Part shown: piece by piece, positions 22,496 to 29,657 of the stretch | Position numbering within the stretch: the first letter of the stretch is position 1 | Layout of the letters: every line of letters starts with the position of its first letter | Source: a virus | DNA: 64,000 bases | Strand: one strand, 5' to 3' | Virus record (IMG/VR): IMGVR_UViG_3300045125_000040 | Coordinates: 1-64,000 of that record | The notes under the pieces: generated by a model | Seen by the model: the letters and a program-made list of their open reading frames with translations, nothing else | Databases searched by the model: none | What the model was told of the DNA's origin: nothing | Program-made: the position numbers and the translations under genes

Positions 22496-22817
22496 TCACT
22501 TCTGTATCGCTACTACTGGACCGTTGTCATTAAACTGAGTCAAAAAGCGAATAAACTCAATATCCGATACATAGTCTCTATCTGCGCCATCCCCGTCTAC
22601 ACCGATAATTAATGCCTTACCAGCGAAGGGTTGTTCGTAGTTAAGAAAATTAAAAGATAATTCTCATTGAGTAGACCAAGATCATCTACATACATGAAAT
22701 CATGCCTACTCTGACCCCATCAATGTATTTGCAACCAATGATCTCCTTGATATTTTTACCAGCAATGTCAATCTCTTCAATCGTCTTGTTCTTCGGATCA
22801 ATCAGTATAGCTTTCAT
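22496..22817 (-). CDS. DUF3846-type protein (about 106 aa)
   Basis: MKAILIDPKNKTIEEIDIAG, EIIGCKYIDG, then SRHDFMYVDDLGLLNENYL, NFLNYEQPFAGKALIIGVDG, and ADRDYVSDIEFIRFLTQF. The order I-D-P....EE....L......Y.DD.GLL......F....PFAGKALI.G.D.DG is that of DUF3846, a phage and plasmid family of unknown function. Two indels near 22660-22700. Confidence 0.7.
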
Positions 22818-22879
22818 TTTGTTTCCTTTGCTGCGTTGTCTATAGATTCAACGTTAATCTTTGGTTCAAACCCCTTCAT
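22814..22879 (-). CDS. Micro-protein (21 aa), a truncated duplicate start
   Basis: MKGFEPKINVESIDNAAKET, then K and stop; overlaps the next gene by ATGA and the previous one by TAATG. The leader and first codons duplicate those of the 71-aa gene at 22476. Confidence 0.5.
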   Translation of the reverse strand: MKGFEPKINVESIDNAAKETK

Positions 22880-23075
22880 TAGAAACTTCCTCTCATAATG
22901 CAAATACCATCACTGGATACTGGAATCCAACTACCACCTTTGAAATACAAGCATCATACTTCTGCTTTATCTGTTACTCTAGCAGATTCTGTACAAAATG
23001 CTACTGTTAGAATAAAAGCGTAGCCACTACTGCTATTGAAATAATTACAATCTTTTCAACATCAATCTTTTCCAT
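22879..23075 (-). CDS. Small membrane-anchored protein (about 65 aa)
   Basis: MEKIDVEKIVIISIAVVATL, membrane segment continuing ILTVAFC after a shift, then ARVTDKA, KYDACISK and WIPVSSDGICIMRGSF. Expected anchor with a periplasmic Cys-containing part. Three indels. Confidence 0.5.
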
Positions 23076-23268
23076 TTTTATGATCCCCATGTTCATAACA
23101 AGTCCAGCGATAACCAGTGTCACTTGGCCAGCCACAACCAGCATCCTTGAAACATCCCGGTTCATCACACATACCGAGAAGAGGCTTTAGAGATTCAATC
23201 TCTCTTCTCTGACCTTTGCTTTGATTGCATCCATATTCTCAATATCAAACTCATTGGTAATAGTCATA
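23062..23268 (-). CDS. Cys-rich small protein (about 67 aa)
   Basis: MTITNEFDIENMDAIKAKVR, EIESLKPLLGMCDEPGCFKD, AGCGWPSDTGYRWTCYEHGD. Four Cys plus two His in 30 residues suggest a zinc knuckle, or a disulphide protein. A 2-base difference near 23195 must be allowed for. Confidence 0.6.
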
Positions 23269-23277
23269 CCACCTGCA

Positions 23278-23517
23278 TCACATAGTGGCACATAACGCAT
23301 CTGGACCAAATCCAAGACGATCATAGATTAGATATCTGTAAGAACCTCCTCTTTGGCATGATCCACAATATGCTTTATTGCCCACTCCGGTGACAGCAAG
23401 TTTCATTTCATATGGACACTTATCTGCCATTTCATCAAGATTGCTATTGGCTTCTTTCCTCAACTTATCCAGATCTTGACTGGATTCCCACCAAGTCATT
23501 TCGTTTTCGTCAGTCAT
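23278..23517 (-). CDS. Small protein with a Cys pair (79 aa)
   Basis: MTDENEMTWWESSQDLDKLR, then CPYEMKLAVTGVGNKAYCGS and CQRGGSYRYLIYDRLGFG. The CxxC (YCGSC) with an upstream CPYE could bind zinc. GGAGAAAAGG before the start. Confidence 0.65.
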   Translation of the reverse strand: MTDENEMTWWESSQDLDKLRKEANSNLDEMADKCPYEMKLAVTGVGNKAYCGSCQRGGSYRYLIYDRLGFGPDALCATM

Positions 23518-23726
23518 CCTTTTCTCCTCACATTTGGTGTATTCCACGGCAATAAACATGCTGGCAAGTAAAGTGAGCCAAAACTCATTCCGTAATTAAC
23601 ATGATGTGTATGTACGCACTTATAGTGCAAAACATTCCTAAACCTTGGACGCCCCCACCACCGTGCAGCGTGGAAAGAGGGCATAGCAATATCATAGGGA
23701 ACTTTCAAAGTATAATCACTCATCAT
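23514..23726 (-). CDS. Small basic protein (70 aa)
   Basis: MMSDYTLKVPYDIAMPSFHA, RWWGRPRFRNVLHYK, then a His- and Cys-containing end. ATGA-coupled on both sides. Confidence 0.55.
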   Translation of the reverse strand: MMSDYTLKVPYDIAMPSFHAARWWGRPRFRNVLHYKCVHTHHVNYGMSFGSLYLPACLLPWNTPNVRRKG

Positions 23727-23990
23727 TCACCTTCCGTCTCTATATACAAACCTTCCTCTATATCATAGATCTTTATGTTCTGTGAGTTCATGAAAGATTC
23801 AATATCCTTGGAATTATCAATAAGCTTTGGCCATGGATTATGCTTGTATTTCTTTGAATCGTGACCCGCTGACATCTTGACGCTGAAGACATTTCTCTGC
23901 CTTTCTCCATTCCTCAATAAAGCATTCTGGCGTCGCAGTAGTTACTACTGTCGCACCATTCCATCCTCTATCCCATACTAATAGTTTCAT
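23723..23990 (-). CDS. Hypothetical protein (about 88 aa)
   Basis: MKLLVWDRGWNGATVVTTAT, CFIEEWRKAEK; one shift near 23885 leads to SAGHDSKKYKHNPWPKLID and KIYDIEEGLYIETEGE. Unrecognised. Confidence 0.6.
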
Positions 23991-23991
23991 T

Positions 23992-24346
23992 TCAACGCCC
24001 CGTTTCTGTGATAACATTTGCTGCTTTGCGAATATCACCTGCTGTTAAAACCCTACCCCAAAACCCGCAAATAATTGTATCATCAGGATCAACTGAAGGA
24101 TCATCTAAAAGTTGAACATACTGAGCAAAGGGCTTTAGTGCTTCTCTTGAGATTTTCTTTATCTTTCTGTAGCCGTGCGTTTGTCATCCGCAACTGGATT
24201 AACTCTTTCATAGCTTCTGCATTAATGGGGCTACCATGTATGTTATATCCGCCATCAGAACCATCAGAAGCGTCATCCCAATCAATTGAGTTGTTCCAAT
24301 CTGAACCATTTGAAAATTTACGCTCCGGGTCAATATCAACAGTCAT
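23992..24346 (-). CDS. Hypothetical protein (about 117 aa)
   Basis: MTVDIDPERKFSNGSDWNN, an Asp/Ser-rich stretch, EAMKELIQLRMTNARLQKDK, then across a shift REALKPFAQYVQLLDDPS and TIICGFWGRVLTAGDIRKAA. Shares the helix REALKPF with the 15973 protein. A frameshifted AGAAAATCTC at about 24155 separates the halves. Confidence 0.6.
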
Positions 24347-24530
24347 AGTTTCTTCAAAGCCTCCAGAACTATTCTAATTTCTTTAGCATTCAGACAAAAA
24401 TCGAGTCTACCGCACCCTCTAGCATTGAGTTCTTCTAGATATATATTGAAATACGATATCAAGTTATCAATTTCTTTACCTTTGCTCGTATCCGTTCCAC
24501 AGTTCTTTATAGATTTCTTTTATCAGTCAT
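24343..24530 (-). CDS. MTDKEIY-family small protein, copy 1 (about 62 aa)
   Basis: MTDKEIYKELWNGYE after removing an A, then IDNLISYFNIYLEELNARG and LNAKEIRIVLEALKKL. Paralog of the next gene upstream. Two indels. Confidence 0.55.
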
Positions 24531-24556
24531 CTTTATGTTCCTCAAAGTATAATCAC

Positions 24557-24745
24557 TCACAGACTCTCTAACTCCTTTAGAAGTATCTCAAGGTCTTCAC
24601 GTTTAAAATATAATTGATCATATTTAACATGTTTATTTTTATCAATATACTTTATTGATTCATTGATATAATCTTTTAGAAAATCTAATGCATCAGCGTC
24701 AGTATATGCTTCCCACAGTTGTTCATAGATTTCTTTATCAGTCAT
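24557..24745 (-). CDS. MTDKEIY-family small protein, copy 2 (62 aa)
   Basis: Intact. MTDKEIYEQLWEAYTDADA, LKDYINESIKYIDKNKHV, FKREDLEILLKELESL. Matches copy 1 at the start (MTDKEIYxxLW), in the middle helix and at the end. Confidence 0.7.
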   Translation of the reverse strand: MTDKEIYEQLWEAYTDADALDFLKDYINESIKYIDKNKHVKYDQLYFKREDLEILLKELESL

Positions 24746-24932
24746 TATCTTCCTCAATTAGTTTGCGGCAACGCTTATACCAGTCATTATGTTGCCACTT
24801 GACCTTATCGTGTGACATTTCATAATAGTCATTGGCAATAAACTGAACCAACTCCTCATACTTTTGAAGTCGTTTGATTTCTTTTTCTTGTTCTGTAACA
24901 TGGATATCACAATTTAGTTGTTCAATGCTCAT
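24738..24932 (-). CDS. Small helical protein (64 aa)
   Basis: MSIEQLNCDIHVTEQEKEIK, YEELVQFIANDYYEMSHD, WYKRCRKLIEEDND. Intact; its stop overlaps the next start. Confidence 0.65.
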   Translation of the reverse strand: MSIEQLNCDIHVTEQEKEIKRLQKYEELVQFIANDYYEMSHDKVKWQHNDWYKRCRKLIEEDND

Positions 24933-25075
24933 TTTTTATCTTCATCCTTATTCCGTTGAAAGTTCCTAGCACGGATTAATCGCCAATACATTGGAAGTGA
25001 TCGTGACCAAGCCCATACCCAAATGTGTTTAGGCATACCCTTGTATGGATGTCTAGGCCATTCAAGATGTTTCAC
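24929..25075 (-). CDS. Basic Trp-rich small protein (48 aa), GTG start
   Basis: VKHLEWPRHPYKGMPKHIWV, then WSRSLPMYWRLIRARNFQRN. GTG overlaps the upstream TGA (GTGA). Unrecognised. Confidence 0.55.
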   Translation of the reverse strand: MKHLEWPRHPYKGMPKHIWVWAWSRSLPMYWRLIRARNFQRNKDEDKK

Positions 25076-25224
25076 TCTTCCATTTCCTCTACACGGAATA
25101 GCTTGTAGTCATAATGATCATTCAATAGTTCAGACAATAACCATGCCAGTTCAAATGTTATATTCTCTATAACAGTTTTACCTGATTTATTATCATTATC
25201 TACATCAATAATCCGCCAGTTCAT
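25072..25224 (-). CDS. Small acidic protein (50 aa)
   Basis: MNWRIIDVDNDNKSGKTVIE, TFELAWLLSELLNDHYDYK, ending VEEMEE. TAATG-coupled to the membrane micro-protein. Confidence 0.6.
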   Translation of the reverse strand: MNWRIIDVDNDNKSGKTVIENITFELAWLLSELLNDHYDYKLFRVEEMEE

Positions 25225-25310
25225 TACCCAACTCCATTCCCCGGACCTCTATCACCAAATGCCAGTGCCAAGACGATTGATACCACGATGATTCCTACTA
25301 CCCAGAACAT
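25224..25310 (-). CDS. Membrane micro-protein (28 aa), paralog of 17362-17454
   Basis: MFWVVGIIVVSIVLALAFGD followed by RGPGNGVG. It shares FWVV.IIVVSIVLALAFG and the final NGVG with the plus-strand copy. TAGGAGAATAGCA before the start. Confidence 0.7.
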   Translation of the reverse strand: MFWVVGIIVVSIVLALAFGDRGPGNGVG

Positions 25311-25324
25311 TGCTATTCTCCTAA

Positions 25325-25619
25325 TCAGTCATCATGAACTTCAAAGATATGCCATACTAGATTAGTAATACCTATCTGCTGAATAGTCTTAACGTAATCA
25401 TAATGCTTCTTATCATAGTTCTCTAGTTCAAAACCAGTTCCAAAAAACATGAAACACATACTTACGCACCTTATGATTAGGATTCACAAGCGCCCACAGA
25501 ACAGGAATAGTTCCCTGCAGCTGAATATCCAGAATCTTGGCACCCTTGGGCATAGTAATCTCATATACCGCATTATGATGAATATCCATAGCCAGTGGAT
25601 ACTTATAAATCATCTTCAT
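25325..25619 (-). CDS. Hypothetical protein (about 98 aa)
   Basis: MKMIYKYPLAMDIHHNAVYE, MPKGAKILDIQLQGTIPVLW, NPNHKVRKYVF, then across a shift FGTGFELENYDKKHYDYVKT and LVWHIFEVHDD. The pattern KYPL......MPKGAKIL.VQ.....LWALV.P....R...GTG is a common short phage family without known function. Confidence 0.7.
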
Positions 25620-25661
25620 AATAAATTTCCTTATCTTGATTTAACGATGAATATATAATAT

Positions 25662-25669
25662 AATAAATA
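25662..25669 (+). promoter_or_regulatory. Possible late promoter box
   Basis: AATAAATA, one base from the TATAAATA box and 24 nt before the next start, the same distance as at 4201-4208. Confidence 0.4.
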
Positions 25670-25693
25670 ATGAAAACTGTCAAGAGGGACCAT

Positions 25694-26151
25694 ATGAAAA
25701 GCTTTAGAAACTTTCTAACTGAAGAAGCAACACATGAGATTCACCATCTTCCTGATGGAGGAAAAGTATACCACACAGATGTTGGTGAACATGCAGTTCA
25801 AACACACTTTATTCCCAGACAATCAGATAAGGGAACTAAAGATTATGACATTCACTTCATAAGAAAACAAAAGGTTCTAAAGGAGCAGGGTTCTCCCGTC
25901 AAGGTATTGGTTCAATGTCCATTGAAGACAGACTAAAAGCAATTAACAGCGTTAAGAGAGCAGTAAAACACTTTGTTGCCAATGAAAAACCTGATTCATT
26001 AGTTGCATCAGCAAATACCAAACAAAAAGCTGATTGGTCTCATGAGATGTTGAATAGACTAGGAAAATCAGGTAGTTCTGTAGTTCGTAGAGGAAATGAA
26101 GTATCATTGTTGTTTGATAGTGGTTATAAGAGAAATACAGAAGAACAATAA
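25694..26151 (+). CDS. MKSFRNFLTEE-type phage protein (about 152 aa)
   Basis: MKSFRNFLTEEATHEIHHLP, HTDVGEHAVQTHFIPRQSD, then after a shift near 25885 MSIEDRLKAINSVKRAVKHF and KQKADWSHEMLNRLGKSGSS. The opening MKSFxxFLxE is frequent among T4-superfamily proteins. Start at the ATG behind GAGGGACCAT. Its role is unknown. Confidence 0.6.
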
Positions 26152-26173
26152 TATATTTCATGGCTACAGTTCT

Positions 26174-26201
26174 ATTATACACAGATAAAAATATTTGTCA
26201 A
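26174..26201 (-). promoter_or_regulatory. Consensus sigma70-type promoter pointing left
   Basis: TTGACA, 16 nt, TATAAT on the minus strand, both boxes perfect. It faces the 3' end of the convergent 25694-26151 gene, so transcripts would start antisense to it. Confidence 0.65.
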
Positions 26202-26215
26202 GCATTATTTTCAGT

Positions 26216-26244
26216 TTGACATAACTTTTTTTATATGTTATTAT
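26216..26244 (+). promoter_or_regulatory. Sigma70-type promoter
   Basis: TTGACA, 17 nt, TATTAT, 27 nt before the HAD phosphatase gene; back to back with the minus-strand promoter. Confidence 0.65.
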
Positions 26245-26271
26245 GTTTTTTTATTGTTAAGAGGAGTTGAC

Positions 26272-26709
26272 TTGAAAACTTACATTTTTGATATTGACAA
26301 CACTATTGCCAATAATCAGCACCGTATTCACTATCTTCACGAAACCCCAAAAAATTGGAATGAATGGCATAAGAACCATCATCTTGATACTCCCTATTGG
26401 GAAATCATTGATCTGATGGAGATGGCTCTTGATAATGGCATTCGTATTGTTCTATGCACTGGTCGGGATGAAAAGGTTCGTGATGAAACCCGTAAGTGGC
26501 TAGAAGAACATGATATTCACTATCACCAACTTTATATGCGTCCTCTTGGTGATCGCCGGGATGATAGTGAAGTAAAGCGTGAACTACTTAAAACAATTCG
26601 TGCAGATGGTTATGATCCTGTTCTGGTATTTGAAGATCGTGATCGTGTAGTTGCTATGTGGCGTGAAGAAGGTCTTCGTTGTCTACAGGTTGCTCCCGGT
26701 AACTTTTAA
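26272..26709 (+). CDS. HAD-family phosphatase, polynucleotide 3'-phosphatase-like (145 aa)
   Basis: Intact. Motif I YIFDIDNTIAN (nucleophile Asp and DxT), motif II IVLCTGRDEKVRD, Lys of motif III in EVKRELLKTI, motif IV VLVFEDRDRVVAMWRE. The layout matches the phosphatase half of T4 polynucleotide kinase/phosphatase and stand-alone phage versions, which remove 3' phosphates during nucleic-acid repair; no kinase domain here. The start is a TTG 5 nt after GAGGAG; an earlier in-frame TTG is possible. Confidence 0.75.
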   Translation: MKTYIFDIDNTIANNQHRIHYLHETPKNWNEWHKNHHLDTPYWEIIDLMEMALDNGIRIVLCTGRDEKVRDETRKWLEEHDIHYHQLYMRPLGDRRDDSEVKRELLKTIRADGYDPVLVFEDRDRVVAMWREEGLRCLQVAPGNF

Positions 26710-26717
26710 GGTTGACA

Positions 26718-26810
26718 ATGACACAAATGTATATTATACTGGCTCTATCAATCATGGTTCTATTTGCATGGATTGGTATGGCAGGATGGATGGCTTTACA
26801 TATTGACTAA
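26718..26810 (+). CDS. Membrane micro-protein (30 aa)
   Basis: MTQMYIILALSIMVLFAWIG then MAGWMALHID: one membrane helix. Preceded by AAGGTTGACA. Confidence 0.55.
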   Translation: MTQMYIILALSIMVLFAWIGMAGWMALHID

Positions 26811-26819
26811 GGGAATACT

Positions 26820-27110
26820 ATGACATATCAGGATTTTCTGGCCATAGAATTCAATCTTCTCATGATTGATCTTGGTATTATAACCGGAATCTTTTGTTTG
26901 GTTATAATTCTTATGGGAATATATAATGAAAGGAAAACAATGAAAACGGCGAATAGGATTTTATTCTATGTAAATATAGTATTTCTTGTTATTAATGTTG
27001 TTTTCCTAATGTTGGGTGTTTCACCAACAGTTAATTTCATAGCTGCTCTTTTTTCTTTGGCTGGAGTTATGGCAGCATACCAGTTATCCAAAGATATTAA
27101 TGAGCCATAA
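26820..27110 (+). CDS. Membrane protein with three hydrophobic segments (96 aa)
   Basis: MTYQDFLAIEFNLLMIDLGI, then ILFYVNIVFLVINVVFLML and FIAALFSLAGVMAAYQL. A second start with its own AAAGGA lies at codon 41 (MKTANRILF), so it could be two genes joined by an indel. Confidence 0.55.
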   Translation: MTYQDFLAIEFNLLMIDLGIITGIFCLVIILMGIYNERKTMKTANRILFYVNIVFLVINVVFLMLGVSPTVNFIAALFSLAGVMAAYQLSKDINEP

Positions 27111-27112
27111 TA

Positions 27113-27186
27113 GCTCTTGTAGTTAAATGGTATAACAGTTGATTAGTAATCATCTATTGGCAGTTCGATTCTGTCCAAGAGCACCA
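27113..27186 (+). tRNA. tRNA-Thr, anticodon AGT
   Basis: Acceptor GCTCTTG/CAAGAGC with encoded ACCA, D-arm GTTAAATGGTATAAC, anticodon loop TTAGTAA, T-arm GGCAG-TTCGATT-CTGTC. One T-T mismatch in the anticodon stem. Anticodon AGT would read ACU; A34 in a Thr tRNA is unusual in bacteria, so a base error is possible. Confidence 0.7.
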
Positions 27187-27195
27187 TTTTAATAT

Positions 27196-27269
27196 TTCGG
27201 AGTCGTCTAATGGTAGGACTCTAGATTTTGACTCTAGCAATGGTGGTTCGACCCCATCCTCCGAAACCA
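27196..27269 (+). tRNA. tRNA-Gln, anticodon TTG
   Basis: Acceptor TTCGGAG/CTCCGAA with A and encoded CCA, D-arm GTCTAATGGTAGGAC, anticodon stem CTAGA/TCTAG around TTTTGAC, T-arm GGTGG/CCATC. All stems pair. It lies 9 nt after the first tRNA. Confidence 0.9.
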
Positions 27270-27283
27270 GAAAGGAAAATACA

Positions 27284-27460
27284 ATGGCAAAAGAAAAGAA
27301 GTATACACAGTCATCAATTTATGAATTTTCTCCTAAAGAGGATCTCACAACACAAGAAATAGTGGAACTACTAACTATTATTCGTATTGGTATCAGTGGT
27401 GATCTTATTGAAAAAGCTAGCCCTGCATTAAAAAAACATTTCGTAGAAGTAAAAAAATAA
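27284..27460 (+). CDS. Small hypothetical protein (58 aa)
   Basis: MAKEKKYTQSSIYEFSPKED, TQEIVELLTIIRIGISGDLI, ending FVEVKK. Behind AAAGGAAAATACA, directly after the tRNAs. Confidence 0.65.
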   Translation: MAKEKKYTQSSIYEFSPKEDLTTQEIVELLTIIRIGISGDLIEKASPALKKHFVEVKK

Positions 27461-27534
27461 TAAAACATCATTTTAACCTTTGTAACGAGTCAAAGAACAA
27501 AGGCGGCTCCCTAACTAAATATCTAACATCCTAC

Positions 27535-27561
27535 AACCCCCATTTGGGGGTTTTATTTTTT
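27535..27561 (+). terminator. Intrinsic terminator
   Basis: AACCCCC/GGGGGTT with an ATTT loop, followed by TTATTTTT. Confidence 0.8.
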
Positions 27562-27564
27562 ATC

Positions 27565-27592
27565 TTGACATTATATAATTTTTTAGTATAAT
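27565..27592 (+). promoter_or_regulatory. Consensus sigma70-type promoter
   Basis: TTGACA, 16 nt, TATAAT, right after the terminator and 22 nt before the next gene. Confidence 0.8.
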
Positions 27593-27614
27593 GAATATAT
27601 AAAGGAGAAAAGAT

Positions 27615-27767
27615 ATGAAGACATTAGTGGCAGCAGTTGTTTACATGTGCATGAGTGGACATTGTATTCAGTATGAAGTAGAAATTGAAAAGAAGGCATG
27701 TGCATATGGACCTTTCATGGGGAGATATATGGGAATGGATGCCAAACTTGGAGTTAAATGTAAATGA
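27615..27767 (+). CDS. Small exported-like Cys protein (50 aa)
   Basis: MKTLVAAVVYMCMSGHCIQY then EVEIEKKACAYGPFMGRYM, ending LGVKCK. A hydrophobic start and four Cys; may be exported. AAAGGAGAAAAGAT before the start. Confidence 0.55.
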   Translation: MKTLVAAVVYMCMSGHCIQYEVEIEKKACAYGPFMGRYMGMDAKLGVKCK

Positions 27768-27993
27768 TTTGGTATATTCCTGTAATCCTTATTTGTTCTC
27801 TTTCATATGAAGACTCTGAATGTAGAGAGGATGGAAAGACGTATCAATCATCACAGGTGAAGCCCAAAACACACCAACCGCTTGTTTGATGGAAGGTTTT
27901 GAAAGACTATCACGTTCTGCATATGCACCAAAAGCAGAAGATGGATACTACGTCAAAGTCAAGTGTGTTCCTACTAGAAAGGATAGACATTGA
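27764..27993 (+). CDS. Small exported Cys protein (about 76 aa)
   Basis: MIWYIPVILICSLSYEDSEC, then after a shift near 27855 TPTACLMEGFERLSRSAYAP and YYVKVKCVPTRKDRH. Signal-like start, paired Cys. ATGA-coupled to the gene before. Confidence 0.55.
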
Positions 27994-28252
27994 CAGCAAC
28001 AATTATTTCTTTTCCAAAAAAGAACAATGATAAACCAAAAAGAGTTACAAAGAAAATAAGATTGACGTTCCTAATATTCTTGGTGTACCAGTAAAGAAAC
28101 CAAAGTCACGTCAGGAATATCTTGTTTTGTGTAAAGAATTTATGCCTCTAGAGGCATATAAAAATATTCTTTGTGGTATTATGGATAAAGAGTTTTACAA
28201 TTCTTTTGATCCAAGAACTAAAAAAGTCATAGACTGTTACTTTTCGCTATGA
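27990..28252 (+). CDS. Hypothetical protein (about 87 aa), TTG start
   Basis: LTATIISFPKKNNDKPKRVT, then across a shift PNILGVPVKKPKSRQEYLVL, CKEFMPLEAYKNILCGIMDK. AGGATAGACA precedes the TTG. Mostly helical, unrecognised. Confidence 0.55.
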
Positions 28253-28614
28253 CCGAACTACAAAAACAATCTTATCTTTATTATTCTTTTTTGTATTGAT
28301 TTATGTTATACCAGAAATTGATGCAACCTATATAACACCAAGAATGAAAGAGTCGGGCCTTCGTATGGAGGTCCAATGTCATGATGAACCTAAAAGTGTT
28401 GGATTCAGAAGGAACCAAAGAATGAACGAATGGCAATTCACTAATCAGTTTTTTGATGAAGGTAAACTACATTTCAGTAACGGAGGGGATGTAAAGGATT
28501 GAACCATACAATTATCTAACTGTAGATCAGTCAGATGAAAAGATAGTACAGTCCGAACATTATCGTCAGAAGGAGTGGTTGGCAGGTTTTGGTTTCAGTT
28601 TCAGACTGATTTAG
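28249..28614 (+). CDS. Exported protein (about 120 aa)
   Basis: After an indel at the start: TTKTILSLLFFFVLIYVIPE, a signal sequence, then LRMEVQCHDEPKSVGFR, EWQFTNQFFDEGKLHFSNGG, YNYLTVDQSDEKIVQ and a C-terminus WLAGFGFSFRLI. Beta-rich with alternating aromatic residues at the end, which hints at an envelope location. Confidence 0.55.
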
Positions 28615-28633
28615 AAAAAAAGAAAAACATCGC

Positions 28634-28662
28634 TTGACAGACTAATTTTTTTATTATATAAT
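28634..28662 (+). promoter_or_regulatory. Consensus sigma70-type promoter
   Basis: TTGACA, 17 nt, TATAAT; both boxes perfect at optimal spacing, 31 nt before the DUF932 gene. Confidence 0.85.
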
Positions 28663-28693
28663 GCATATATCATGAAACTTGTGGAGATATAAA

Positions 28694-29645
28694 ATGGCAC
28701 ATATGATTGAAGAAATTAATGGTGTTGCTCAGATGGCCTATGCCGGTGATGTTCCATGGCATGGTCTGGGTAAGAAGGTTCCTGCTGATCTAACTCCTGA
28801 ACAGATGTTGGATGCAGCGGGTCTTAATTGGACGGTAGAAAAGACTCCCACATTCGCAATTATTAATGATGAGCATGTTTCTACCGGCCAGTCTGCTCTT
28901 GTTCGTTCATCTGACAACAAGATTCTGGATGTTGTTTCCAATGATTGGGTTCCCGTTCAGAATCTTGAAGCATTTGAATTCTTTAATGATTTCATTGCTG
29001 CTGGTGATATGCAGATGAATACGGCTGGCTCACTTCGGAATGGTCAGATCGTATGGGCACTTGCGAAGGTAAATGAATCATTCGAACTTTTTGGTGGAGA
29101 TCGTATTGATTCCTATCTTCTTTTCTCAAACTTTCACAAATATGGATTTAGCACAGATGTTCGTTTCACGCCTATTCGTGTTGTCTGCAACAATACTCTT
29201 ACACTTAGTCTTTCTTCTACTGTTGAACGAATGGTTAAAATCAATCACCGTTCTCAGTTTAATGGAGACAATGTAAAGTTGATGCTTGGTATCACATCAG
29301 AAAAACTTTCTAACTACAAGGACATGGCTTCTTATCTTGGTTCCAAGATGTATAAGAAGGAAACTCTTGTGGAATATTTCCAGCGTGTATTTCCTGTTGC
29401 TAATAGCAGCGAAAAGGAACTTTCACGTAATGCATCACGTGCCCTATCCGTTGTGGAAGGTCAACACTGGTGCAGAATTCGCAGAAGGTTCGTGGTGGTC
29501 AGCGTTCAATGCTGTAACCTACATGACAGATCATCTTGTTGGTCGTTCTAATGATACTCGTCTATCATCATCATGGTATGGTCAGAACAAGACTCTTAAG
29601 ACTAAGGCTCTTGAATTGGCTGTTGAATATGCTGATGCAGCATAA
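28694..29645 (+). CDS. DUF932 phage/plasmid-like protein (about 317 aa)
   Basis: MAHMIEEINGVAQMAYAGDV, PWHGLGKKVPADLTPEQML, AGLNWTVEKTPTFAI, DVVSNDWVPVQNLEAFEFF, RFTPIRVVCNNTLTLSL, FAEGSWWSAFNAVTYMTDHL, WYGQNKTLKTKALELAVEYA. PWHGLG near the start and RVVCxNTL in the middle mark DUF932 (phage/plasmid TIGR03299 type), widespread and of unknown mechanism. One shift near 29458. Has its own strong promoter, suggesting early high expression. Confidence 0.85.
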
Positions 29646-29657
29646 CTTGGAGGTATA

